Assembly: GCA_019459325.1 (NCBI GenBank)
Contig: JAIBFA010000033.1
Location: 1-49,384 of the forward strand
Length of the DNA: 49,384 bases
Direction of reading: 5' to 3'
Origin: Thiobacillus sp.
Lineage (GTDB): Bacteria > Pseudomonadota > Gammaproteobacteria > Burkholderiales > Thiobacillaceae
The notes beneath the pieces are model-generated. The model saw only the letters and a list, made by a program, of their open reading frames with translations, did not search any database and had not been told where the DNA came from. Below, one piece after another: positions 25,347-34,381 of this stretch. The translations under genes were made by a program, and so were the position numbers. Each line of letters opens with the position of its first letter. The first letter of the stretch is position 1.

Positions 25347-25724
25347 ATGAACACCTCATTCGCCACCTCACTCGCCGCCCTGAGCATGCTGGTCGCCTGC
25401 GCCAGCCCCTATGCCGCATCGCCCGCCAAGACCGAGATGGGCGTGCTTACCAATCCCGCAGGCATGACGCTGTATGTTTTCGACAAGGACGTGGCCGGTT
25501 CCGGCAAGAGCGCCTGCAATGGCGACTGCGCCCAGAAATGGCCGCCCCTGACCGCCGCCGCATCCGACAAGGCCAGCGGCGACTACGCCGTCATCACCCG
25601 CGACGACGGTTCGAAGCAGTGGTCCTACAAGGGCAAACCGCTCTACCTGTGGACCAAGGACCAGAAGCCGGGCGACATGACCGGCGACGGCGTCAACAAC
25701 GTGTGGCACACCGCCAAACCCTGA
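25347..25724 (+). CDS. Secreted-repeat (Yx[FWY]xxD, COG4315) protein
   Basis: 125 residues with AAGGAAAC before ATG 25347. A signal peptide (about 1-24) contains the lipobox-like LVAC, so it may be a lipoprotein. Two copies of the COG4315 repeat follow: LTNPAGMTLYVFDKD...GKSACNGDCAQKWPPL and DGSKQWSYKGKPLYLWTKDQKPGD. Both have the Y-x-aromatic-x-x-D motif. Proteins with this repeat are periplasmic or outer-membrane and have no established biochemical function. Its stop codon is directly followed by the GTG start of the ECF sigma gene, and this trio is a recurring arrangement in proteobacteria as far as I recall. Confidence 0.9.
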   Translation: MNTSFATSLAALSMLVACASPYAASPAKTEMGVLTNPAGMTLYVFDKDVAGSGKSACNGDCAQKWPPLTAAASDKASGDYAVITRDDGSKQWSYKGKPLYLWTKDQKPGDMTGDGVNNVWHTAKP

Positions 25725-26222
25725 GTGCGCGCCCGGCCAGACCTGATCGAGCATCTCCCCCGCCTGCGCCGCTATGCCCGGGCGCTGACGGGTGACGTCA
25801 ATCGCGCCGACGACCTGGTCCAGGACACGCTCGAGCGCGCGCTGGCGAAGCTCGACCTGTGGCAGCCCGGCAGCGATCTGCGCGCCTGGCTGTTCACCCT
25901 GATGCACAACCTGTTCGTCAACCAGATCCGTGTCCGCCGTCCGCAGGAAACCGTCATGGAGGATGCGCTCGACGAGCCGGTGAGCGGCGGACAGATGGAA
26001 GCGCTGGCCGCGCGCGACATCCACGCCGCGCTGGCGCGGCTGCCCGAGGAACAGCGCGAAGTCCTGCTGCTGGTGGGGCTGGAGCAATTCGGCTACGCCG
26101 AAGCCGCCCAGGTGCTGGGCGTGCCGGCCGGCACCGTGATGTCGCGGCTGTCGCGTGCGCGCGAGCGGATGCGGCAGATGCTGGCGGGCGAATCCGAAAT
26201 CAAACTGAAGCTTGTGAGATGA
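25725..26222 (+). CDS. ECF-family RNA polymerase sigma factor
   Basis: 165 residues. GTG start at 25725, immediately after the TGA of the previous gene, with no separate ribosome site, so it relies on coupling. Region 2 is LRRYARALTGDVNRADDLVQDTLERALAKL and DLRAWLFTLMHNLFVNQIR. Region 4 is LPEEQREVLLLVGLEQFGYAEAAQVLGVPAGTVMSRLSRARERM. There is no sigma region 3 or 1.1, which defines an ECF factor. It directs RNA polymerase to stress or envelope genes when released by the anti-sigma factor encoded next. Its own operon is a probable target. Confidence 0.95.
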   Translation: MRARPDLIEHLPRLRRYARALTGDVNRADDLVQDTLERALAKLDLWQPGSDLRAWLFTLMHNLFVNQIRVRRPQETVMEDALDEPVSGGQMEALAARDIHAALARLPEEQREVLLLVGLEQFGYAEAAQVLGVPAGTVMSRLSRARERMRQMLAGESEIKLKLVR

Positions 26223-26995
26223 CCGACACCGTGCACGAACACGAACTCCACGCCTATGTGGATGGCACCCTGCCCGCGGCGCGCCGTCTCGAGGTCGAGG
26301 CTTGGCTGGCGGCCCACCCGGAGGATGCTGCGCGGGTGCAGGACTGGATCGGACAGAACCAGTCCCTGCATGCCGCCTTCGACAGTGTGCTCAACGAGCC
26401 GCTGCCGCTGAACCTGGTGCGCGCCACGCGCCGCCCCGCCCTGCCCGCGCCGTTCAGGGCGATGGCAGCGACGTTGGCCATGCTGGTGACCGGCCTCGTC
26501 GGCTACGCCATCGGCCTCGGCAGCGGCGAGCAAGCGCCCACCGCACCGACCGCCTACCTCGCCCGTGACGCCGCCATCGCCCATGCCGTGTTCAGCCCCG
26601 AAGCGCGCCATCCGGTCGAAATCGACGCCGCCCATGCCGAGCATCTTGTGGCCTGGCTGTCCAAGCGCGTCGGCACCCAATTGCAGGCGCCGGATTTCAG
26701 CGCGCAGGGATTCGAACTGCTGGGCGGCCGGCTGCTCACCGGCGAAACCGGCCCGGTCGCGCAGTTCATGTACCAGGACAAGATCGAGCGCCGCGTCACG
26801 CTTTACGTGCGCCGCGCCGTGGCGGGCAACACGGCGACGAGCTTCCGCCACGCGACAGAAAGCGGCGTCGACGTGTTCTACTGGATCGATGGGGATTTCG
26901 GCTATGCGCTGTCGGGCCAGATCGGACGCCAGGCGATCCAGCAGCTGGCCGATGCGGCCTATCGGCAACTGGTCACGGCCTCAGCCAAACCCTGA
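26219..26995 (+). CDS. Transmembrane anti-sigma factor
   Basis: 258 residues from ATG 26219, overlapping the sigma stop (ATGA). The N-terminus (MTDTVHEHELHAYVDGTLPAARRLEVEAWLAAHPEDAARV, no Cys) is the cytoplasmic anti-sigma helix bundle. One membrane helix lies near 80-102 (AATLAMLVTGLVGYAIGLG), and a ~150-residue periplasmic domain follows. The HxxxCxxC zinc motif of ZAS proteins is absent. It holds the ECF sigma factor inactive at the membrane until a periplasmic signal is sensed, which could involve the adjacent COG4315 protein. Confidence 0.9.
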   Translation: MTDTVHEHELHAYVDGTLPAARRLEVEAWLAAHPEDAARVQDWIGQNQSLHAAFDSVLNEPLPLNLVRATRRPALPAPFRAMAATLAMLVTGLVGYAIGLGSGEQAPTAPTAYLARDAAIAHAVFSPEARHPVEIDAAHAEHLVAWLSKRVGTQLQAPDFSAQGFELLGGRLLTGETGPVAQFMYQDKIERRVTLYVRRAVAGNTATSFRHATESGVDVFYWIDGDFGYALSGQIGRQAIQQLADAAYRQLVTASAKP

Positions 26996-27016
26996 TCCCG
27001 CTACCGGCGCGCGATC

Positions 27017-28678
27017 TCAATAGCTGCAGCCCGGCCCCGGTTGCGCGCCCGAGCCCACGGCGTCCAGCCCGAGCATGTCGCGCGCCACCGCCTCGGCAAC
27101 CTTGATGCCGTCCACCCCGGCCGAGAGAATCCCGCCGGCATAGCCTGCGCCCTCACCCGCCGGGTACAGGCCTTTGACATTCTGGCTTTGGAAATCATCG
27201 CCCCGGGTGATGCGCAGCGGTGACGAAGTGCGCGTCTCGACCCCGGTCAGCACCGCGTCCTTCATCGCAAAGCCCTTGATCTGCTGGTCGAACGCCGGCA
27301 GCGCCTCGCGGATCGCCTCGATGGCGTAGTCCGGCAGCGCGGAGGCGAGGTCGGTGAGATGCACGCCGGGCTTGTACGAAGGCTCGACGCTGCCGAGTTG
27401 GGTCGAGGGCTTGCCCTCGATGAAGTCGCCGACCAGCTGGCCCGGCGCGTCGTAATTGCCGCCGCCGAGTTCGAATGCGCGCGCCTCCAGCTTGCGCTGC
27501 AGCTCGATGCCGGCCAATGGGTCCTTGCCTGGAAAATCCTCTGGCGTGATGCCCACGACGATGCCGGCGTTGGCGTTGCGCTCGTTGCGCGAATACTGGC
27601 TCATGCCGTTGGTCACCACGCAGTTCGGTTCGGAGGTGGCCGCCACCACCGTGCCGCCGGGGCACATGCAGAAGCTGTAGACCGAACGGCCGTTCTTGGC
27701 GTGGTGCACCAGCTTGTAGTCCGCCGCACCGATCAGCGGATTGCCGGCACTGGGGCCCAGCCGCGCCTTGTCGATCAGCGACTGCGGGTGCTCGATGCGA
27801 AAGCCGATGGAAAACGGCTTAGCTTCCATGTAGACGCCGCGCTTGTGCAGCATCTCGAACGTGTCGCGCGCACTGTGGCCGAGCGCGAGGATGACGTGAT
27901 TGCTGGCGAGCGTCTCGCCGCTGGCAAGCGTCACGCCGCGGATATTTTTACCCTTGGCACCCTCCTCGATCAGCACGTCGGTGACGCGCTGCTGGAAGCG
28001 GATCTCGCCACCCAGCGCCTCGATCTCGTGCCGCATGGTCTCGACCATGCCGACCAGGCGGAAGGTGCCGATATGCGGTTTCGACACGTAGAGAATTTCC
28101 TCCGGCGCACCCGCCTTGACGAACTCGGTCAGCACCTTGCGCCCCAGATGTTTGGGGTCCTTGATCTGGCTGTAGAGCTTGCCGTCGGAAAACGTGCCCG
28201 CCCCACCCTCGCCGAACTGCACGTTGGATTCCGGATTGAGCACGTGCTTGCGCCACAGTCCCCAGGTGTCCTGGGTGCGCTCGCGCACCGCCTTGCCGCG
28301 CTCCAGCACGATGGGTTTGAAACCCATCTGCGCCAGCACCAGCGCGGCGAAGATGCCGCAGGGTCCGAAGCCGACCACGATCGGGCGTTCGTCCAGGCTC
28401 TCCGGCGCATGGCCGACGAACTGGTAGTCCATGTCCGGCGTCGGCACGAGGTGGCGGTCGTTGCGGAATTTCTTCAACAGCGCCGCCTCGTTTTTCACCT
28501 CGACGTCGACCGCGTAGACCAGCAGCAGCGCATGCTTTTTGCGCGCGTCGTAGCTGCGCTTGAAAATGCTGAAGCTGATCAGATCGTCATCCGCCAGTTC
28601 CAGGCGCTTCAGGATCACCACGCGCAAGGCGTCCGCAGGATGATCAAGAGGGAGTTTGAGTTCAGTCAGTCGAAGCAT
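27017..28678 (-). CDS. FAD-dependent dehydrogenase, COG2509 family
   Basis: 553 residues. An N-terminal ~90-residue domain (LRLTELKLPLDHPADALR, ISFSIFKRSYDARKK) precedes the dinucleotide-binding motif VGFGPCGIFAALVLAQMGFKPIVLERG (about 101-127). It has NVQFGEGGAGTFSDGKL and, at the C-terminus, GLYPAGEGAGYAGGILSAGVDGIKVAEAVARDM. These match the uncharacterised FAD-dependent dehydrogenase family (COG2509). Its substrate is not known. It overlaps the preceding flavoprotein gene by 17 bp, so the two are translated together. Confidence 0.92.
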   Translation of the reverse strand: MLRLTELKLPLDHPADALRVVILKRLELADDDLISFSIFKRSYDARKKHALLLVYAVDVEVKNEAALLKKFRNDRHLVPTPDMDYQFVGHAPESLDERPIVVGFGPCGIFAALVLAQMGFKPIVLERGKAVRERTQDTWGLWRKHVLNPESNVQFGEGGAGTFSDGKLYSQIKDPKHLGRKVLTEFVKAGAPEEILYVSKPHIGTFRLVGMVETMRHEIEALGGEIRFQQRVTDVLIEEGAKGKNIRGVTLASGETLASNHVILALGHSARDTFEMLHKRGVYMEAKPFSIGFRIEHPQSLIDKARLGPSAGNPLIGAADYKLVHHAKNGRSVYSFCMCPGGTVVAATSEPNCVVTNGMSQYSRNERNANAGIVVGITPEDFPGKDPLAGIELQRKLEARAFELGGGNYDAPGQLVGDFIEGKPSTQLGSVEPSYKPGVHLTDLASALPDYAIEAIREALPAFDQQIKGFAMKDAVLTGVETRTSSPLRITRGDDFQSQNVKGLYPAGEGAGYAGGILSAGVDGIKVAEAVARDMLGLDAVGSGAQPGPGCSY

Positions 28679-29906
28679 GGTGAGTTTTCAGGTAATTCAA
28701 GGCGCCCTGCCCAGCGGCGCGTCCGCTGGCGAAGCAGGCCGTCAGCAGATAGCCGCCGGTGGGGGCTTCCCAGTCGAGCATCTCGCCCGCGCAAAACACG
28801 CCGGGCAGCTGGCGCAGCATCAGCTGTTCGTCGAGCGCCTCGAAGCGCACGCCGCCGGCGCTGCTGATCGCCTCGTCGAGCGGGCGCGGGGACGCAAGCG
28901 TAATCGGCAGCGATTTTATCGCGTGGGCGAGCTGCGCCGGGTCGTTCAGTTGATCGGGTAACAGAAGTTCGCGCAGCAACGCCATTTTCGCGCCCTTGAT
29001 GCCGGCGCGGCTTTGCAGATGGCTGGAGAGCGAACGCGCACCGCGCGGATGGGCGACTTCGGCCATGACCCGGTCGAGGGTCTTGTCGGGCGCCAGGTCG
29101 AGCTGAACCGTCACCGTATCCTGTGCCGCGATCGTGTCCCGCAGCGGCGCCGACAGCGCATACACCAGGCTGCCCTCGATGCCGGTGTCGGACAACATCA
29201 GCTCGCCACGGCGTTCATGCGTCTGTCCGGCCGCATCGCTGAATCGCAGCGTCACGGTTTTCAGCGGCTGGCCGGCAAAACGGGTGCGCAGGTGCGCGCT
29301 CCAGCCGTTCGCCACGTCGAAGCCGCAGTTTGACGGCAGCAAGGGCGCGACCTCGACCCCGCGTTGAAGCAACAGCGGCACCCACGCGCCGTCCGATCCC
29401 AGCTTCGCCCAGCTGCTGCCGCCGAGCGCCAACACCACTGCATCGGCGCCCACGTTCAACTCACCCTGTGGGTTTGCAAAGTGCAGCGCTCCATCGTCGG
29501 TCCAGCCCAGCCAGCGATGCCGCACATGAAAGCGCACGTCGGATTCGCGCAGGCGATGCAACCACGCACGCAGGAGTGGCGCGGCTTTCATGTCTTTCGG
29601 AAAAATCCGCCCCGACGAACCGACGAAGGTCTCGACCCCCAGCCCGTGAATCCACTCGCACAAGGCGTCGGGGGGAAAGGCTTCGAGCAGCGGCTTGATC
29701 GTTTCGGCGCGCGCGCCATAGCGCGACAGGAAAACGGCGAAGGGTTCGGAGTGCGTGATGTTTATGCCGCCGACCCCGGCCAGCAGGAACTTGCGGCCGA
29801 CTGACGGCATGGCGTCGTAGAGATCGACCTGAACGCCGCCTTGGGAAAGGATTTCGGCCGCCATGAGGCCGGCAGGGCCGCCGCCGATGACAGCGACGGT
29901 TTTCAC
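28662..29906 (-). CDS. BaiN/HI0933-like flavoprotein (TIGR03862-type)
   Basis: 414 residues. The N-terminal Rossmann FAD motif is VAVIGGGPAGLMAAEILS; the family motif GRKFLLAGVGGINITHSE and the end GVFCAGEMLDWEAPTGGYLLTACFASGRAAG match the aminoacetone oxidase/BaiN-like NAD(P)/FAD-dependent oxidoreductases, in the TIGR03862 subgroup. Function unproven in this subgroup. The start at 29906 gives the FAD motif within residues 3-19, as usual. It is transcribed on the same strand as guaA, 130 bp downstream, with a hairpin in the gap. Confidence 0.93.
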   Translation of the reverse strand: MKTVAVIGGGPAGLMAAEILSQGGVQVDLYDAMPSVGRKFLLAGVGGINITHSEPFAVFLSRYGARAETIKPLLEAFPPDALCEWIHGLGVETFVGSSGRIFPKDMKAAPLLRAWLHRLRESDVRFHVRHRWLGWTDDGALHFANPQGELNVGADAVVLALGGSSWAKLGSDGAWVPLLLQRGVEVAPLLPSNCGFDVANGWSAHLRTRFAGQPLKTVTLRFSDAAGQTHERRGELMLSDTGIEGSLVYALSAPLRDTIAAQDTVTVQLDLAPDKTLDRVMAEVAHPRGARSLSSHLQSRAGIKGAKMALLRELLLPDQLNDPAQLAHAIKSLPITLASPRPLDEAISSAGGVRFEALDEQLMLRQLPGVFCAGEMLDWEAPTGGYLLTACFASGRAAGQGALNYLKTHHASTD

Positions 29907-29995
29907 GGGGTGCGGGGCTCAAGCGGGCCCGCTCTGGAAGTTTTTCGCAAAACAAAAGCCTGCGTGTCGCGGGCACGTCCTTTTCGCCGGGTCGA

Positions 29996-30012
29996 TCCCC
30001 GCTGCGCGGGGA
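29996..30012 (-). terminator. GC-rich hairpin downstream of guaA
   Basis: Perfect 7-bp stem TCCCCGC/GCGGGGA with a 3-nt loop, starting 25 bp after the guaA stop. There is no T-tract, so it may be a 3'-end stabiliser rather than a full intrinsic terminator. Confidence 0.4.
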
Positions 30013-30036
30013 CCCTCGCCCAACGGCTCAAGAACG

Positions 30037-31599
30037 TTACTCCCACTCAATCGTAGCCGGCGGTTTCCCACTGATGTCATACACGACGCGATTCAGCCCG
30101 CGCACTTCGTTGATGATGCGGTTGGAGACCTTGCCGAGCAGGGTGTAGGGCAATTCCGCCCAGTGGGCGGTCATGAAGTCGCTGGTGACGACGGCGCGCA
30201 GCGCGACGACATAGTCATACGTCCGGCCGTCGCCCATGACGCCGACGGACTTCACCGGCAGGAACACGGCGAAGGCCTGGGAGGTTTTCTCGTACCAGCC
30301 GCTGGCGCGCAGTTCCTCTATAAAGATGGCATCGGCACGGCGCAGCAGGTCGGCGTATTCGCGCTTCACTTCGCCGAGGATGCGCACGCCGAGGCCGGGG
30401 CCGGGGAAGGGATGGCGATACACCATGTCGTGCGGCAGGCCCAAGGCAATGCCGAGCTCGCGCACTTCGTCCTTGAACAGTTCGCGCAGCGGCTCCAGCA
30501 ATTTGAGATGCAGCGTGTCGGGCAGGCCGCCGACGTTATGGTGGCTCTTGATGGTGTGCGCCTTCTTGGTCTTGGCGCTGGCCGATTCGATGACGTCGGG
30601 ATAGATGGTGCCCTGCGCCAGCCATTTGGCGTTCGGCAGCTTCTCGGCTTCTTCCTGGAACACGTGGACGAATTCACGGCCGATGATCTTGCGCTTCTGC
30701 TCGGGGTCGGTGACGCCGGCGAGCGCGTCCATGAAGCGGTCGCGCGCGTCGACATGGATGACCTTGACGCCGAGGTTGTCGGCAAAGGTCTGCATCACCT
30801 GCTCAGCCTCGTTCAGGCGCAGCAGGCCGTTGTCGACGAACACGCAGGTGAGCTGCTGGCCGATGGCCTTGTGCAGCAGCGTCGCGACCACCGAAGAATC
30901 GACGCCGCCCGATAGCCCTAGAATGACCTCGTCGCTGCCGACTTCGCTGCGTACCTTGCCGATCGCCTCGTCGACGTAGTCGGGCATGTTCCAGTCGCCC
31001 GCGCAGCCGCACAGGTCGCGCACGAAGCGGTTGAGTATGTTCTTGCCCTGCAGCGTGTGGGTGACCTCGGGATGGAACTGCACGCCGTAGAACTTGCGCT
31101 CTTCGTCGGCCATCGCGGCGATCGGGGTGGCGGCATTGCTCGCCATCACCTTGAAGCCGGCGGGCAGCGCGGTGACCTTGTCGCCGTGGCTCATCCACAC
31201 GTCGAGCAGGCCGTGGCCCTCGTCGTTGACGCGGTCCTGGATATCACGCAGCAGCTGCGTGTGGCCGCGCGCGCGGATCTCGGCGTAGCCGAACTCGCGC
31301 TTGGCGGCGGATTCGACCTGGCCGCCCAGTTGCGCCGCCATGGTCTGCATGCCGTAGCAGATGCCCAGCACCGGCACGCCGAGGTCAAACACGACTTGCG
31401 GGGCGCGCGGGGTTTCCTCTTCGTATACCGAACTGGGTCCACCCGACAAGATGATGCCGGCCGGGGCGAAGTCGCGCACGAATTGCTCGGTCACGTCGTT
31501 GGAGTGCAGTTCGCAATAGACCCCGGCCTCGCGCACGCGGCGGGCGATGAGCTGGGTGTACTGAGAACCGAAGTCGAGGATGAGGATTTTCTGGTGCAT
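30037..31599 (-). CDS. guaA: GMP synthase (glutamine-hydrolysing)
   Basis: 520 residues, standard length. The class I amidotransferase domain (1-~200) has [10 protein letters not shown] with nucleophile C81 and the catalytic His in [11 protein letters not shown]. The ATP-pyrophosphatase domain has [11 protein letters not shown], and the C-terminal dimerisation domain ends [18 protein letters not shown]. It converts XMP to GMP with glutamine and ATP, the last step of guanine nucleotide synthesis. It is downstream of guaB, with a SIMPL-domain gene between, and all three are on one strand with gaps of 18-32 bp. A GMP-synthesis operon is clear. Confidence 0.99.
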   Translation of the reverse strand: MHQKILILDFGSQYTQLIARRVREAGVYCELHSNDVTEQFVRDFAPAGIILSGGPSSVYEEETPRAPQVVFDLGVPVLGICYGMQTMAAQLGGQVESAAKREFGYAEIRARGHTQLLRDIQDRVNDEGHGLLDVWMSHGDKVTALPAGFKVMASNAATPIAAMADEERKFYGVQFHPEVTHTLQGKNILNRFVRDLCGCAGDWNMPDYVDEAIGKVRSEVGSDEVILGLSGGVDSSVVATLLHKAIGQQLTCVFVDNGLLRLNEAEQVMQTFADNLGVKVIHVDARDRFMDALAGVTDPEQKRKIIGREFVHVFQEEAEKLPNAKWLAQGTIYPDVIESASAKTKKAHTIKSHHNVGGLPDTLHLKLLEPLRELFKDEVRELGIALGLPHDMVYRHPFPGPGLGVRILGEVKREYADLLRRADAIFIEELRASGWYEKTSQAFAVFLPVKSVGVMGDGRTYDYVVALRAVVTSDFMTAHWAELPYTLLGKVSNRIINEVRGLNRVVYDISGKPPATIEWE

Positions 31600-31617
31600 A
31601 AATATTGGGTTCTTGTA

Positions 31618-32328
31618 TCAGTCGGCTAAAAAGTAGTCCACGGTGGAAACCACACGCACCTTCTTGATGTGCGCGGTGCTTCCGTCCCGGTCCTCGATGC
31701 TGAATTGCCCCTGGCTGGCGCGCTTGATCTTGCCCAGGGTGCTGGCGGAATCCTTGGCAAATTTTTCTGCGGCCTGGCGGGCGTTGCGGGTGGCCTCCTC
31801 GATCATCGTGGGCTTCAGCGCATTGAGGCTGGTGAACAGGAAACGCGCGCGGTTCTCGTAATCGCCGGTATTGAGCGCGATCCCCTGCTCACCCAGCACC
31901 GCGAGTTTCGGCATGGCCTTGAGCACGGCGTCCACCTGCCGGGTGTAAACGGTGACCACGGATTTGCCGGTGTAGCGCAGGCGGTTGGCCAGCTCGGCGT
32001 TGCCGTAATCCTGCGCCTGCCGGTCGTTGATCGACGGCGCGGAAACGGAGATTTCTTCTGGCTTGAATCCCTGCGACTGCAGGAAATCGATGATGACGCC
32101 GTTCTTGTTCTGCAGGGTCTGATACAGGTGGGCCAGGTCGGCATCCGCCTCGCTGAAGGCGATGGGCCAGATCGCCGTATCAGCGGGGACTTCGCGCTCG
32201 GCCAGGCCCTTGACCTCGACGCTGCGTTCGAACTGCTTGAACTTGACGATGCCGTCAGCGAGCAGCCAGGCCGCGATCACCATCCCCAAAGCCATCACCA
32301 CGGCTGCCGCCAAACGGTTGTTGCCCAT
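31618..32328 (-). CDS. SIMPL-domain (DUF541) membrane-anchored protein
   Basis: 236 residues from ATG 32328 (GGAGAGGG 4 nt upstream). A signal anchor (NRLAAAVVMALGMVIAAWLLADGI) is followed by a SIMPL domain: SVEVKGLAEREVPADTAIWPIAF, LQSQGFKPEEISVSAPSIND, ATRNARQAAEKFA and VRVVSTVDYFL. Its role is not known; SIMPL proteins are periplasmic and linked to oxidative stress or signalling in a few species. The position between guaB and guaA is seen in some betaproteobacteria and probably reflects shared transcription rather than a purine-synthesis role. Confidence 0.9.
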   Translation of the reverse strand: MGNNRLAAAVVMALGMVIAAWLLADGIVKFKQFERSVEVKGLAEREVPADTAIWPIAFSEADADLAHLYQTLQNKNGVIIDFLQSQGFKPEEISVSAPSINDRQAQDYGNAELANRLRYTGKSVVTVYTRQVDAVLKAMPKLAVLGEQGIALNTGDYENRARFLFTSLNALKPTMIEEATRNARQAAEKFAKDSASTLGKIKRASQGQFSIEDRDGSTAHIKKVRVVSTVDYFLAD

Positions 32329-32360
32329 GCGTCCCTCTCCGTACTGTCGGCTGCGAGCTG

Positions 32361-33821
32361 TTATTCCACTCGGTAGTTGGGTGCTTCCTTGGTGATCTGC
32401 ACGTCGTGCACGTGCGATTCGCGCACGCCGGCCGAAGTGATTTCGACGAATTCCGCCTTTGCATGCATGTCGGTAATGGTGGCCACGCCCAGGTAGCCCA
32501 TCGACGAGCGCAGGCCACCCATCAGCTGGTGGATCACCGCCAGCACGCTGCCCTTGTAGGGCACGCGGCCTTCGACGCCTTCGGGAACCAGCTTCTCGGC
32601 GCTTTTTTCGGTGTCCTGGAAATACCGGTCGCTTGATCCCTGCTGCATGGCGCCCAGGGAGCCCATGCCGCGATACGACTTGTAGGAGCGGCCCTGGAAC
32701 AGCTCTATATCGCCCGGCGCTTCCTCGGTACCGGCCAGGAGACCGCCGAGCATGACGCAGTTGGCGCCGGCAGCCAGCGCCTTGGAGATATCTCCGGAAT
32801 AGCGAATGCCGCCGTCGGCAATCACGCCGACGCCGCTGCCCGCCAGGGCATCGGACACATTCGCCACCGCAGTGATCTGCGGCACACCGACACCCGCGAC
32901 CATGCGCGTGGTGCAAATTGAACCGGGGCCGATACCCACCTTGACCGCGTCGGCGCCGTGTTCGACCAAAGCCGCTGCAGCCGCCGCGGTGGCGATGTTG
33001 CCGCCGATGACCTGGACTTCGGGGAAGTTCTGCTTGACCCAGCGCACGCGCTCGAGGACGCCCTTGGAATGGCCATGCGCCGTATCCACCGTGATCACAT
33101 CAACCCCGGCAGCCACCAGTGCAGCCACGCGTTCTTCGGTGCCTTCGCCGGTGCCGACCGCAGCGCCGACGCGCAGGCGACCCATGGCATCCTTGCACGC
33201 CAGCGGATGCTCGCTCGATTTCTGGATGTCCTTGACGGTAATCAGACCGCACAGCTCGAAGGCGTCGTTCACCACCAGCACGCGTTCCAGGCGATGCTTG
33301 TGCAACAGCGCCATCGCCTCGTCGCGATTGGCACCTTCCTTCACCGTCACCAGCCGCTCTTTCGGCGTCATGATGTTGGCCACCGGCTGGTCGAGCCTGG
33401 TTTCAAAGCGAAGATCGCGGTTGGTGACGATGCCGACCACCCTGCCGCCATCGATCACCGGCAGGCCGGAAATGCGCTTCGCGCGGGTAATCTCGAGCAC
33501 CTGGCGCACCGTCATCTGCGGGGTGACAGTAATGGGGTCCTTGACCACGCCGGATTCGAAGCGCTTGACCGCTGCAACCTGCGCTGCCTGCATTTCGGCG
33601 TTCATGTTCTTGTGGATGATGCCGATGCCGCCTTCCTGCGCCAGCGCAATCGCCAACCGCGCCTCGGTTACCGTATCCATGGCGGCAGACAACAGCGGCA
33701 GATTCAGGGTGATCGTGCGGGTCAACTGCGTGGACAGGCTGACTTCGCGAGGGAGGATGGCAGAATGGGCGGGAACGAGCAGAACGTCGTCGAACGTCAG
33801 CGCTTTTTGCAGAACACGCAT
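32361..33821 (-). CDS. guaB: IMP dehydrogenase
   Basis: 486 residues, with SD AAGGAAAG. The TIM-barrel catalytic domain is interrupted by a CBS pair (about 95-205, including [22 protein letters not shown] and [20 protein letters not shown]). The active-site loop [18 protein letters not shown] holds the catalytic Cys, and [17 protein letters not shown] and MGSLGAM bind the phosphate and flap. It oxidises IMP to XMP with NAD+, the committed step to GMP. It has its own promoter (33846-33875) and leads the guaB-SIMPL-guaA operon. Confidence 0.99.
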   Translation of the reverse strand: MRVLQKALTFDDVLLVPAHSAILPREVSLSTQLTRTITLNLPLLSAAMDTVTEARLAIALAQEGGIGIIHKNMNAEMQAAQVAAVKRFESGVVKDPITVTPQMTVRQVLEITRAKRISGLPVIDGGRVVGIVTNRDLRFETRLDQPVANIMTPKERLVTVKEGANRDEAMALLHKHRLERVLVVNDAFELCGLITVKDIQKSSEHPLACKDAMGRLRVGAAVGTGEGTEERVAALVAAGVDVITVDTAHGHSKGVLERVRWVKQNFPEVQVIGGNIATAAAAAALVEHGADAVKVGIGPGSICTTRMVAGVGVPQITAVANVSDALAGSGVGVIADGGIRYSGDISKALAAGANCVMLGGLLAGTEEAPGDIELFQGRSYKSYRGMGSLGAMQQGSSDRYFQDTEKSAEKLVPEGVEGRVPYKGSVLAVIHQLMGGLRSSMGYLGVATITDMHAKAEFVEITSAGVRESHVHDVQITKEAPNYRVE

Positions 33822-33845
33822 GGGCTTTCCTTAACGCAAAGCGGA

Positions 33846-33875
33846 ATTATACGCGCCCGGCCCCGCCCCACACAA
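33846..33875 (-). promoter_or_regulatory. guaB promoter
   Basis: On the minus strand, -35-like TTGTGT and a perfect -10 TATAAT separated by 18 bp, 25-55 bp upstream of the guaB ATG. A GC-rich spacer surrounds them. Agrees with a short 5' leader carrying AAGGAAAG. Confidence 0.65.
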
Positions 33876-33935
33876 ACCAGCGACAAGCACACTGCCTTTG
33901 GTCGTAATCTACCAACCCAAATAGTCGGCTGGCGG

Positions 33936-33964
33936 TTGACTCCCGTGCCTGTTGCAGCTAACTT
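33936..33964 (+). promoter_or_regulatory. Lipoprotein gene promoter
   Basis: TTGACT (33936-33941), a 17-bp spacer and TAACTT (33959-33964), about 80 bp before the ATG at 34045. The leader ends with GAGGAG, a strong ribosome site. Confidence 0.55.
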
Positions 33965-34044
33965 TGCGTCAGCATTCAACCTGCTAGGGCGCACGGTTCA
34001 ATAGCCCGACACCTGAACGCCATACAACTCGAGGAGATAAAACA

Positions 34045-34380
34045 ATGTCCAAAGTTTTGCTTGCCCTGACTTCTGCCGCCCTGCTGGGCCTGTCCGGCTG
34101 TGCCGATATGCAAACCAAGACGGACGCCAAGCCCGCGGCAGCCAAAGCAACCCTCAGCGCCGAAGCGCAGACTGCGCTCACTGCTGCCCAGGCTGCTGTC
34201 AAGGATGCCAAGGCCAAGAATGCACTGTGGACGACCGCAGATGCCGCGCTGAAGGCTGCCGAAGAAGCTGCGGCAAAAGGCGACAGCGCAACGGTGCTGA
34301 AGCAGTCAAAACTGGCCAGCGACCATGTCCAGAAAGGTCTGGCCCAACTCAACTACCCGATGCTCAAAGTTGGTGATTGA
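34045..34380 (+). CDS. Small Ala/Lys-rich lipoprotein
   Basis: 111 residues. The signal peptide MSKVLLALTSAALLGLSGC has a lipobox (LSGC, Cys19) for lipidation. The mature part is a helical Ala/Lys/Glu-rich stretch with a periodic pattern (AEAQTALTAAQAAVKDAKAK, ADAALKAAEEAAAKGDS) reminiscent of DUF4398-type or coiled-coil outer-membrane lipoproteins. It has a strong SD, its own promoter and a strong terminator right after the stop, so it is likely an abundant monocistronic product. Function unknown. Confidence 0.88.
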   Translation: MSKVLLALTSAALLGLSGCADMQTKTDAKPAAAKATLSAEAQTALTAAQAAVKDAKAKNALWTTADAALKAAEEAAAKGDSATVLKQSKLASDHVQKGLAQLNYPMLKVGD

Positions 34381-34381
34381 T

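Noticed and set aside
27359..28867. 502-codon plus-strand frame over the COG2509 gene
   Set aside because: Antisense shadow; the opposite strand encodes a clear flavoprotein.
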